A DNA stretch of 22,473 nt from Nitrospira sp. UBA6493. Its GTDB lineage: Bacteria > Nitrospirota > Nitrospiria > Nitrospirales > Nitrospiraceae. Both the position numbers and the translations under genes were made by a program. The DNA lies in the NCBI GenBank assembly GCA_002435325.1, contig DJMJ01000015.1, positions 1-22,473 of the forward strand. The letters run 5' to 3'. Shown here one piece after another: positions 14,714 through 21,768 of this stretch. The notes under the pieces are model-generated. The model did no database searches, had not been told where the DNA came from, and was given only the letters and a program-made list of their open reading frames with translations. Position 1 is the stretch's first letter, and every line of letters begins with the position of its first letter.

Positions 14714-15412
14714 ATGATCAAGTTAATGCGTGACGCGTCGCACAATTATCCCTGGGTGCTTAAATCGATCATGGGGATACTCGCCATTGCCTTTGTGATC
14801 ACGATGGGCTGGTGGGGCTTCGGAGAAGAATCCGGCAACGACGTCGCCACTGTCGGGGATCTCTCCGTCACCCGCGAAGAGTTTCGGCGTGCTTATGAAA
14901 ACATGTACCGGTTCTACAAAGACAAGGTTCCGGGCGAGTTCAAGGACGAAACCATCAAGCAATTCGTGATCGACCAGCTGGTCGATAACCGCCTCTGGCT
15001 GATCGCCGCAAAAGACTTGGGCGTCACCGTCTCAGACGGAGATCTCCGTGAGATGATCGTCCAGACCCCCGAATTCCAGAAAAATGGCGCCTTTGATCCG
15101 GAGACCTATCAACGGCTCCTGGCCGCAAATCATCTCACCCCCGCCGTATTTGAGGCGGCGCAGGCCAAAGAAATCCTGGGGAACAAAGCCCGCATGTTCG
15201 TGCGGGATGCCGTTGCCCTCACCCCATCGGAAATTGCGGAAGGGCAGACGCTCATGACGCGGCAACCGGATGCCGACCCTGCCAAAGCCACCGCCGCCAA
15301 GGATCGCGTACTGCAAGACATGCTGTTCCAAAAACAGCAGCGTGCTCTCATGGCCTATCAAGAATCGCTGAAGGTGAAAGTGCCGGTCAAAATTCACCGC
15401 GAGCTGCTCTAG
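14714..15412 (+). CDS. membrane-anchored SurA/PpiD-type chaperone without parvulin domain
   Basis: The 232-residue product has a cytoplasmic basic N-terminus, one membrane anchor at about 17-38 and then a SurA_N/PpiD-like chaperone region. Features are VATVGDLSVTREEFRRAYE (about 44-62), FVIDQLVDNRLWLIAAKDLGV (middle part about 85-103) and GAFDPETYQRLLAANHLTPAVFE. The tail VKVPVKIHREL resembles the C-terminal beta strand that completes this fold. PpiD and SurA carry one or two parvulin prolyl-isomerase domains between these parts. Here only a short Ala/Pro/Asp-rich stretch (about 175-190) stands in their place. The protein is therefore likely a periplasmic, membrane-tethered chaperone without isomerase activity. 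It has its own promoter and is divergent from the mre operon. Fold is fairly sure; clients are unknown. Confidence 0.82.
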   Translation: MIKLMRDASHNYPWVLKSIMGILAIAFVITMGWWGFGEESGNDVATVGDLSVTREEFRRAYENMYRFYKDKVPGEFKDETIKQFVIDQLVDNRLWLIAAKDLGVTVSDGDLREMIVQTPEFQKNGAFDPETYQRLLAANHLTPAVFEAAQAKEILGNKARMFVRDAVALTPSEIAEGQTLMTRQPDADPAKATAAKDRVLQDMLFQKQQRALMAYQESLKVKVPVKIHRELL

Positions 15413-15424
15413 GAATCAGATCGA

Positions 15425-15454
15425 GGCGTGAGGCACTGCCGTAAGCCTCGCGCC
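15425..15454. terminator. stem-loop between convergent SurA/PpiD-like gene and queA
   Basis: GGCGTGAGGC (15425-15434) pairs with GCCTCGCGCC (15445-15454), nine of ten positions canonical with one T-G wobble, around a 10-nt loop. It is centred in the 64-bp convergent gap. No long T-run is seen on either side (the + side continues CGCATTTCTCCCCTC), so it may be a weak bidirectional terminator or an end-stabilising hairpin. Confidence 0.5.
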
Positions 15455-15476
15455 CGCATTTCTCCCCTCCTACACG

Positions 15477-16496
15477 CTACACAATCAACATCGCGTCGCC
15501 ATAGCTGTAAAAACGATAGCGTTCCTTAACGGCCTCTGCATAGGCTCCGCGCACGGCATCCACACCAGCCAACGCTGACACCAGCATCAAGAGCGTCGTC
15601 CGCGGAAGATGAAAATTCGTCATGAGCGCATCGACCACCTGAAACCGGAAACCCGGCGTGATAAATAACCGGCTGTCACCGGTGGCCGGATGGAGGCCTC
15701 CGGCCTGCAACGCGGCGGACTCCAACGCTCGTACAGCGGTGGTACCCACTGCCACCACGCGCCGGCCCGCACGTTTCGTCTTCAGAATCGCCTCCATCGC
15801 CTGCGCGCCGACCTCAAACCATTCTTCGCCCATCTGATGATCCTCGATCTGCTCCGCAACGACAGGCTTAAAGGTCCCGGGCCCCACATGCAACGTAACG
15901 GCCGTGGTCGCAATCCCCCGTGCGCGCAATCGATCCATCAGCTCAGGAGTAAAGTGTAGGCCTGCCGTCGGAGCGGCAATGGCGCCTTCCCGGTCCGCAA
16001 AACAGGTCTGATACCACACCCGATCCTCCGGCTGCGAAGCCCGCTTGATATAGGGAGGAAGCGGCATATGGCCGTACGCCCGAAGCAACTCCACCACCGG
16101 CCGTGCACTCTCGACCTTGAGTCTGGTCCCGTGCGCATCGCGTTGTACCACCGTGGCTCGCGCATCAGAACCGAACTCAATCTGCTGCCCCATATGGAAG
16201 CGCCCCTTGATCATCACCTCCCACACCGCCGCCCCAAGATCTCTGACAAACAGCACCTCGACCATAGTGCCCGTCGGCTGTTTTCGCCCTGAAAGACGGG
16301 CCGCCATCACGCGGGTGTCATTCACCACCAGCAGGTCGCCAGGCTCCAGCAACGCCGGAAGATCCGCCACCTGCCGATGAGTGATGGCGCGCGAGATCCG
16401 ACTCAGACAGAGCAGACGCGCCTCATGCCGCGGAAGAATCGGCTCGGACGCGATCAAAGACGCATCGAATGGAAAATCAAATTCAGAAAGGTTCAT
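15477..16496 (-). CDS. queA: S-adenosylmethionine:tRNA ribosyltransferase-isomerase (queuosine)
   Basis: Transfers the ribosyl group of S-adenosylmethionine to preQ1 in tRNA, forming epoxyqueuosine at the wobble position. The 339-residue length is normal. Conserved blocks include the N-terminal FDFPFDASLIASEPI and RHEARLL, LLVVNDTRVMAARL, PLPPYIKR, YQTCFADREGAIAAPTAGLHFT, VTLHVGPGTFKPV and TNFHLPRTTLLMLVSALAG. It is the last gene of the minus-strand string, and its ATG directly abuts the TAG stop of the SpoIID-domain gene, so translation is probably coupled. No preQ1 riboswitch or other queuosine genes appear in the window. Confidence 0.97.
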   Translation of the reverse strand: MNLSEFDFPFDASLIASEPILPRHEARLLCLSRISRAITHRQVADLPALLEPGDLLVVNDTRVMAARLSGRKQPTGTMVEVLFVRDLGAAVWEVMIKGRFHMGQQIEFGSDARATVVQRDAHGTRLKVESARPVVELLRAYGHMPLPPYIKRASQPEDRVWYQTCFADREGAIAAPTAGLHFTPELMDRLRARGIATTAVTLHVGPGTFKPVVAEQIEDHQMGEEWFEVGAQAMEAILKTKRAGRRVVAVGTTAVRALESAALQAGGLHPATGDSRLFITPGFRFQVVDALMTNFHLPRTTLLMLVSALAGVDAVRGAYAEAVKERYRFYSYGDAMLIV

Positions 16497-17726
16497 CTAA
16501 GACGAGGGGACCGGCGGCATTTTGGTGAACGCCACATTCTGCAATTCCGTTCCCGGATAGTAATAACGAAGAATCGTTGAATAGGAATACCCCAACTCCG
16601 CCAACTCCTTCGCGCCCCACTGGCACAACCCGACCGCGTGCCCGGCGCCGTACCCGACCAGCACCACATCTTGCCCGATCAACTCAATGGTGAATTGCGT
16701 ACTGGGCACGACCGTATACCCTACCGCCTTGCGAAGATCCTCCCCGCGCACGATCAACTCGCCTTTGGAATGCAGAATGCGAAGCTTCGCGACACGCCCG
16801 GCTCGGCTGAAACTCACCGGCGTCATCGTCGCAATCGTGCCGAGCGAAAACCCCTGGCTTCTGAGATTCCGTTCCAGCGTCGAGAGCTTGAATGACGCCT
16901 TCCACTGATAATACGGAGACTCGACATCGAACGGACACTCGACCCCCTTGAGATACGGCAAATCTTTCGACCACACAATCATGGCGTCTTCGGTAATACC
17001 GGCCGCCGTCGAAGAAAAGGCCGCATAAATCGGCGCGCCATCATGCGTGACCACCAACCCCCTCGTAGATTCCACTGCCTCCTGCACCCGGGCATCCACT
17101 CCCTGCCGGCCTCGATAGACTTGGTCCTGAATGCTGGCGGCCACATCGTAGTCGCGTGAAGCGCTGAGCATGTGCTGATACACCACATACGTTCGGGCCG
17201 CGACGGCCTGCACCTTGAGCATTTCCGGATGCCACGTTGAATTGACCTCCGCCGGCACCACGCCCTTCACATATTCTTCGAGATCGACCTGGTTGATCAC
17301 CAACACACCTTTCCCCCGCCGGACGAGATGCACCAGGCCGCTCACGTGAAGCGCGGCTTTCTCATCCGTAGACTGGACGGAGGAGCCATTCGTCCCGCCA
17401 GTGGAGCGAGACATCCAGAGCTTGAGGTCGTGATCGCCGGCGCGAAGCGTGATCTGGGCTCCGGCAACCCGCGTCCCGTTTACGAAGAACGTATTCCCCC
17501 GCACCTCGACATGTAGCGCCGACTTGAACGGATACGCTCGATCCTGCGCATCCGTGACCCAGAGGACCGTATCGGCACGGGCCTCCAGACGATTGACCTC
17601 AGAGGCCAACAAGACACGGATCGACTCCGCAGCCTCGGCAGCTGGCATCGTACCGAAGACACACAGCCCAGCCAATCCTCCGACCAAAACGGCACGTTGC
17701 AGACGACCTAGCGTCGAAATAGCCAT
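16497..17726 (-). CDS. exported SpoIID/LytB-domain protein
   Basis: SpoIID is a lytic transglycosylase that cleaves denuded glycan strands; related LytB domains enhance amidases. The 409-residue product begins with a signal peptide (basic start, hydrophobic 11-26, likely cut after AAEAAES-like region near 30-34). The SpoIID domain contains NQVDLEEYVKGVVPAEVNST (E160 matches the catalytic Glu position), HPEMLKVQAVAARTYVVYQ, and near the C-terminus GYGAGHAVGLCQWGAKEL, followed by ILRYYYPGTEL. The N-terminal 35-125 resembles the small beta-rich part seen in such proteins. It overlaps the DUF2905 gene by 19 bp and abuts queA. Nothing here suggests sporulation, so a role in vegetative wall remodelling is more likely (inference). 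Confidence 0.88.
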   Translation of the reverse strand: MAISTLGRLQRAVLVGGLAGLCVFGTMPAAEAAESIRVLLASEVNRLEARADTVLWVTDAQDRAYPFKSALHVEVRGNTFFVNGTRVAGAQITLRAGDHDLKLWMSRSTGGTNGSSVQSTDEKAALHVSGLVHLVRRGKGVLVINQVDLEEYVKGVVPAEVNSTWHPEMLKVQAVAARTYVVYQHMLSASRDYDVAASIQDQVYRGRQGVDARVQEAVESTRGLVVTHDGAPIYAAFSSTAAGITEDAMIVWSKDLPYLKGVECPFDVESPYYQWKASFKLSTLERNLRSQGFSLGTIATMTPVSFSRAGRVAKLRILHSKGELIVRGEDLRKAVGYTVVPSTQFTIELIGQDVVLVGYGAGHAVGLCQWGAKELAELGYSYSTILRYYYPGTELQNVAFTKMPPVPSS

Positions 17727-17962
17727 GATAGTAAGTAGAATAGCAGACTGAGGCCCACGCTGAGTACCAGACTGGTTCCGAGAGGGAAATAGAAGGAAAA
17801 ATGCTCGCGTTTAATGGAAATATCGCCGGGAAGCCTGCCGATCCACCCGAACCACGAACTCACCCCAAACAGCCGCTCACCGAACACCAGGATGAGCCCT
17901 ACCAGTACAATGCCCACACCTGCCGCGATCAAGAGCTTACCGAGGCTGCTCCAGTCCTCCAT
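17708..17962 (-). CDS. DUF2905 small membrane protein
   Basis: Function unknown. With ATG 17962 the product is 84 residues and has two membrane segments (about 8-28 and 56-78). The family signature GWIGRLPGDISIKREHFSFYFPLGTS lies between them (here split: IGRLPGDI, then FYFPLGT). I prefer ATG 17962 to the in-frame ATG 17980 because it overlaps the asd stop by one base (TGATG), typical of translational coupling; the longer form would add six residues. It overlaps the next gene by 19 bp. DUF2905 genes are often found beside queA or ruvB-type genes in other bacteria; here queA is two genes away. Confidence 0.85.
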   Translation of the reverse strand: MEDWSSLGKLLIAAGVGIVLVGLILVFGERLFGVSSWFGWIGRLPGDISIKREHFSFYFPLGTSLVLSVGLSLLFYLLSWLFRR

Positions 17963-18984
17963 CAGCTCTGTACCAAACACTCCGCAATTTGGATCGCGTT
18001 GAGGGCGGCGCCCTTGCGAAGGTTGTCCGACACGACCCAGAGATTCAAGCCGTTGGGAATCGATTCGTCCTCTCGAATGCGGCCGACGTAGACCTCGTCC
18101 TTCCCCGTCGCATCCAACGGCATCGGATAAAGTTTCTTCAGCGGATCATCGTACACGAGGACACCCGGCATGGCCGCAAGCGCCGCCCGTGCTTCGTTCG
18201 CCGTCAAGGGATTCTCCAGTTCGACATTGATCGCCTCGGAATGGCAGCGCAAGACCGGCACACGAACTGTCGTCGACGTCACGCGCATTTTCGGCGCATC
18301 CAGAATCTTTCTTGTCTCCCGGACGATTTTGACCTCTTCGGAACAATCGCCGGCCTCGGAAAACGATCCGATATGCGGCAGGAGATTGAAGGCAATCTGA
18401 TAGGGATAGACTTCCGCTTTGACATCGCGAAACGCCATCAAAGCTCTGGTCTGCTCCAGCAATTCATCCATCGCCGCAGCCCCGGTGCCGGACACGGACT
18501 GAAACGTGGTCACGACCACGCGCTTCACCCCCGCCGCCTCATGCAATGGCTTCAACGCCATGACCAGCGGCGTCGTCGTGCAATTGGGAATCGCAACAAT
18601 TCCGCGCGGAAGCGAGCGCAACGCGTTGGCATTCACTTCCGGGACGACCAACGGCACATCGGCATCCATCCGGAACACTGCGCTGTCATCGATCACCACC
18701 ACTCCGGCAGACCCTAACCGTGGACCATATTCCTTGCTGATCGCATCCGTCGCGGAAATCAATGCAAAATCAACCCCGGCAAAGGACGACGACGGCAACA
18801 ATTCCTCGACCGTCCATTCCTTCCCCTGGCACATCATGACTTCCCCTGCCGATCGCTTCGACGCAAACAGGCGAAGCGCCGCGAGCGGGAATTTCCGTTC
18901 TTCCAAAATCTCGAGCGTTTCTTTTCCAACCGCGCCGGTCGCACCGAGAATGGCCACCGTGTATGCCGACTTTTTCTTGAGCAT
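17962..18984 (-). CDS. asd: aspartate-semialdehyde dehydrogenase
   Basis: Reduces aspartyl phosphate to aspartate semialdehyde, the branch point to lysine/diaminopimelate, threonine, methionine and isoleucine. The 340-residue protein has the NADP-binding loop AILGATGAVGKETLEIL (10-26), the catalytic Cys C135 in AIPNCTTTPLVMALKPL, TFQSVSGTGAAAMDEL (160-174), the catalytic His H248 in VPVLRCHSEAINVE, and the C-terminal NLWVVSDNLRKGAALNAIQIAE. AGGAAG lies 6 bp before ATG 18984. It begins 10 bp after the NHL gene. Diaminopimelate supply links it to peptidoglycan synthesis. Confidence 0.97.
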   Translation of the reverse strand: MLKKKSAYTVAILGATGAVGKETLEILEERKFPLAALRLFASKRSAGEVMMCQGKEWTVEELLPSSSFAGVDFALISATDAISKEYGPRLGSAGVVVIDDSAVFRMDADVPLVVPEVNANALRSLPRGIVAIPNCTTTPLVMALKPLHEAAGVKRVVVTTFQSVSGTGAAAMDELLEQTRALMAFRDVKAEVYPYQIAFNLLPHIGSFSEAGDCSEEVKIVRETRKILDAPKMRVTSTTVRVPVLRCHSEAINVELENPLTANEARAALAAMPGVLVYDDPLKKLYPMPLDATGKDEVYVGRIREDESIPNGLNLWVVSDNLRKGAALNAIQIAECLVQS

Positions 18985-18994
18985 GAGCTTCTTC

Positions 18995-20197
18995 CTACTC
19001 TAACGACAATAGACGAATACGATGATTGAAGGTATCGGCCACGAACAATGCGCCCTCACAATCGGCCACAATCCCAAAGGGGTAACAGAGACTCGCCTCC
19101 AGCGCCGCCCCCCCGTCTCCGCTGTATGAAGCTGCGCCGATACCGGCGACCCTGGTCGCTACCCGCGTGTCCCGATCCCACCGGCGAATCAAATGGCTAT
19201 CGGAATCGGTGAGAAAAAGATGTCCGTCCCGATCCAAAACGATCCCTGAAGGCCTGGAGAGGCTTGGAGACGGCGGTTCGGACGGCGCCTGATAACGATA
19301 GTCGCCACCATCGCCGGCAACCGTAGCCATCAGCCCTGTGGCCAGATTCACACAACGGATCCGTCCGTTGAAGGTATCGGCGATATACAACCCTCCGGCC
19401 CAGACCGCCAGTCCGCTCGGCCCGGCAAGGCTCGTTTCCGCCGCAGGCCGTCCATCTCCGTCGTAGGTCGCAGACCCGGTCCCGGCCAGCGTCCTGATAA
19501 GGCCGCTCTTCAAATCCACCACTCGAACACGGTTGTTGCTCTGATCGGCAATGTAGAGCTGCCCGGCGTCATCCACGACCAATGCGGCCGGCTCATTGAG
19601 CGCGGCCTGATCAGCCGGGCCACCATCACCGGAAAATCTGGCCTGCCCGGTACCGGCCACTGTCGTGATCACCCCGGTCTGCGCATCCACCCGTCGTACA
19701 CGATGATTCATCGTATCTGCGACATAGAGATGGCCCTGCGCATCCACCGCCACGGCTGTGGGAAAATTGAGCTGCGCGCCTGTCGCCAGCCCTCCGTCTC
19801 CGCCAAACCGTTTCTGTGCCGCCGCGCCAACAAGATACCGCACAGTGCCGCTCAGATCTGTCTGTTGCGTATATTTCTCTGTCGTAGACTGACTGGCCTC
19901 GGCAAACGGATCCACCTCGTCCTGCGCAGACACCTGCATCAATGGAGCCGGCGCGCTGGCTGCCGCATTGTCTGACGGAAGTCCAACGACGGTGGTGATC
20001 AGGCCAGTGACCCGATCGACGCGTCGGATAACGTGATTTTCAGAATCCGCGATGAAGAGATGCCCCGCATGATCGAGGGCCAGTCCCTTTGGCTCGTTCA
20101 GGCGCGCAGAGAACGCCAACCCGCCATCACCGGCAAATCCCGGTTCCCCCATGCCCGCACATGTACTAATTTTCCAGGAGTTGATTGTCGTCGTCAT
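18995..20197 (-). CDS. six-repeat NHL beta-propeller protein, no signal peptide
   Basis: The 400-residue product consists of six NHL-type repeats of about 50-57 residues. Each reads roughly GDGG-A-A-L-P-G-A-D--GHL-IAD--NH-IR-VD--TG-ITTVAG. Blade 6 ends at IRLLSLE, without its last strand, while the N-terminus begins INSWKISTCAG, which resembles that missing strand, so the ring is probably closed by the N-terminus. An insertion of about 45 residues (residues about 85-130, rich in Gln, Ser and Thr) separates repeats 1 and 2. Blade 5 is the least regular. No signal peptide or membrane segment is present. The gene lies 17 bp after leuB and 10 bp before asd. NHL propellers usually bind proteins, RNA or small ligands; the ligand here is unknown. 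Confidence 0.88.
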   Translation of the reverse strand: MTTTINSWKISTCAGMGEPGFAGDGGLAFSARLNEPKGLALDHAGHLFIADSENHVIRRVDRVTGLITTVVGLPSDNAAASAPAPLMQVSAQDEVDPFAEASQSTTEKYTQQTDLSGTVRYLVGAAAQKRFGGDGGLATGAQLNFPTAVAVDAQGHLYVADTMNHRVRRVDAQTGVITTVAGTGQARFSGDGGPADQAALNEPAALVVDDAGQLYIADQSNNRVRVVDLKSGLIRTLAGTGSATYDGDGRPAAETSLAGPSGLAVWAGGLYIADTFNGRIRCVNLATGLMATVAGDGGDYRYQAPSEPPSPSLSRPSGIVLDRDGHLFLTDSDSHLIRRWDRDTRVATRVAGIGAASYSGDGGAALEASLCYPFGIVADCEGALFVADTFNHRIRLLSLE

Positions 20198-20214
20198 ACG
20201 TGACCTAACCGGCC

Positions 20215-21288
20215 TTACACCAGATTACGGAGGATCGCCTCACCCATCTCGGTCGTCCCAACAACTCTGGATCCAGGGCTCTGAATGTCTTTCGTCCGAT
20301 AGCCCAAGTCGAGCGTCTTCACGATCGCCTGCTCAATCGCTTCCGCTTCCTTGTCGAGCTGGAAGGCATAGGACAGCATCATCCCCGCCGACGCAATGGT
20401 CGCAATCGGATTGGCGATGTTTTTCCCGGCAATATCGGGTGCGCTGCCATGAATCGGCTCGAACAACCCGACCTTGGCGCCGATGCTGGCGGAGGGCAGC
20501 ATCCCGATCGATCCCGTCAACATCGCCGCCTCATCGCTCAAAATGTCGCCGAACATGTTGTTGCACACCATCACATCGAACTGGCGGGGATTACGGACCA
20601 GCTGCATCGCCGCGTTATCCACATAAATGTGGTGCAATTCAACGTCCGGATAACTCTTCTGCACCTCGATCATCACGCGGCGCCAGAGTTCGGACGATTC
20701 CAGCACATTGGCCTTGTCGACCGACGTCACTTTCTTCCGCCGCTTCCGCGCCGCCTCAAACGCCACCTTCCCGATGCGCCGAATTTCTTCGGTCGTATAG
20801 ACTTCGGTGTTCACGCCCCGTTCTTCGCCGTTCGACAGCTTTTCAATACCCTTCGGTTTGCCGAAGTAGATCCCGCCCGTCAATTCGCGCACGACGAGAA
20901 TGTCGATCCCTTCGATCACTTCACGCTTCAAAGTCGAGGCATCAACCAGGTTGGGATAGACCTTCGCCGGCCGCAGATTGGCATATAGCCCCAAGGCCTC
21001 GCGAATACCGAGCAACGCGCGTTCAGGACGGAGGCTGTACTCCAGTCCCTCCCATTTGGGACCGCCGACCGCCCCTAGCAACACCGCATCGCTTTGCTTC
21101 GCCAGCGCCAACGTGTCTTGAGGGAGCGGCACTCCGACCTTGTCAATCGCCTGCCCGCCGATATCGGCCGACACGAACTCAAATGAATGGTGATACTTTT
21201 CCCCGATCGCCTTCAGCACCTTGACAGCTTCCGGCACAATCTCACGCCCGACACCATCACCGGCTAATACCGCAATCTTTGCTTTCAC
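20215..21288 (-). CDS. leuB: 3-isopropylmalate dehydrogenase
   Basis: Oxidises and decarboxylates 3-isopropylmalate in leucine synthesis, using NAD. The 357-residue protein shows AVLAGDGVGREIVPEA at the start, LGLYANLRPAKVYP and VRELTGGIYFGKPKG. Its catalytic region has DKANVLESSELWR and HIYVDNAAMQLVRNPRQFDV. MFGDILSDEAAMLTGSIGMLPSAS binds the metal and cofactor, and EPIHGSAPDIAGKNIANP completes it. The start is GTG 21288 with AAGGAG 8 bp upstream; the nearby ATG at 21293 hits a stop two codons later. It lies downstream of leuA and the cupin gene. leuCD are not in the window. Confidence 0.97.
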   Translation of the reverse strand: MKAKIAVLAGDGVGREIVPEAVKVLKAIGEKYHHSFEFVSADIGGQAIDKVGVPLPQDTLALAKQSDAVLLGAVGGPKWEGLEYSLRPERALLGIREALGLYANLRPAKVYPNLVDASTLKREVIEGIDILVVRELTGGIYFGKPKGIEKLSNGEERGVNTEVYTTEEIRRIGKVAFEAARKRRKKVTSVDKANVLESSELWRRVMIEVQKSYPDVELHHIYVDNAAMQLVRNPRQFDVMVCNNMFGDILSDEAAMLTGSIGMLPSASIGAKVGLFEPIHGSAPDIAGKNIANPIATIASAGMMLSYAFQLDKEAEAIEQAIVKTLDLGYRTKDIQSPGSRVVGTTEMGEAILRNLV

Positions 21289-21322
21289 GTCATGCGCTCC
21301 TTCTTACAGACGAACTCCGCAC

Positions 21323-21685
21323 CTACTCCAACACCTGCTCATCTTCCACCCGCCAAGCCGGATCGACCAGGCAGAGAAATTCGATATCATACGTTCCAGT
21401 ATTTTCTAACGATTGATCTCCGCCTGGAGGCACATAGAGAACCGAGCCGCCTTCAACGGAACAGACATCCTGACCGATCGTGAACCGCCCTTGCCCGGCG
21501 ATAAAATAGTACACCTCGGATGAGGCCAGCCGATGCCGCTTGGACCGCCGCCCCGGCGCAAGCCGACCATAAGCTACACTATAGCCCAACTCCACCGATT
21601 GTTTGGCCGGATGCAACAGCTCGCGGAGCACAGTATGGTCTCCGGCGAGAAACTCTTCACAATCGGCAAGCCTGCGTTTCAACAT
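21323..21685 (-). CDS. small cupin-fold protein
   Basis: The 120-residue product (start ATG 21685) is a single cupin domain. The metal-site region reads SKRHRLASSEVYYFIAGQG, with the pattern H..(x)...E.YY...G. The second motif is VEGGSVLYVPPGGDQSLENTG, a P-G-x-Q version of the usual P-x-x-x-H-x-x-x-N, so the usual second-motif His is replaced. The family includes enzymes and sugar- or ligand-binding proteins, so no substrate can be given. A longer frame to 21739 adds a poorly composed Arg-rich tail; I chose 21685, where a purine-rich run lies just upstream. It sits between leuA (83 bp) and leuB (34 bp), and its codon use looks like its neighbours. Confidence 0.78.
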   Translation of the reverse strand: MLKRRLADCEEFLAGDHTVLRELLHPAKQSVELGYSVAYGRLAPGRRSKRHRLASSEVYYFIAGQGRFTIGQDVCSVEGGSVLYVPPGGDQSLENTGTYDIEFLCLVDPAWRVEDEQVLE

Positions 21686-21768
21686 AAGGCCCCCCCTTCG
21701 CCGCTCCCGCCCGCCAACAGCACGGCAGACCGGCGCCAAAGACGATCACTGTAGCGTGGCTGGAACGA

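Noticed and set aside
14503..14745. Small minus-strand frame of 80 codons in the divergent promoter gap
   Set aside because: It runs into the start of the SurA/PpiD-like gene and covers the + strand promoter. Its composition is not protein-like and no ribosome-binding site is seen.
17989..18717. Plus-strand reading frame of 242 codons opposite asd
   Set aside because: Antisense to the conserved asd core; no start signals or protein-like pattern.
20151..21224. Long plus-strand reading frame (357 codons) opposite leuB
   Set aside because: It is antisense to a clear leuB gene. Its product is rich in Arg, Ser and Pro with no domain pattern, as expected from GC-rich codons read in reverse.
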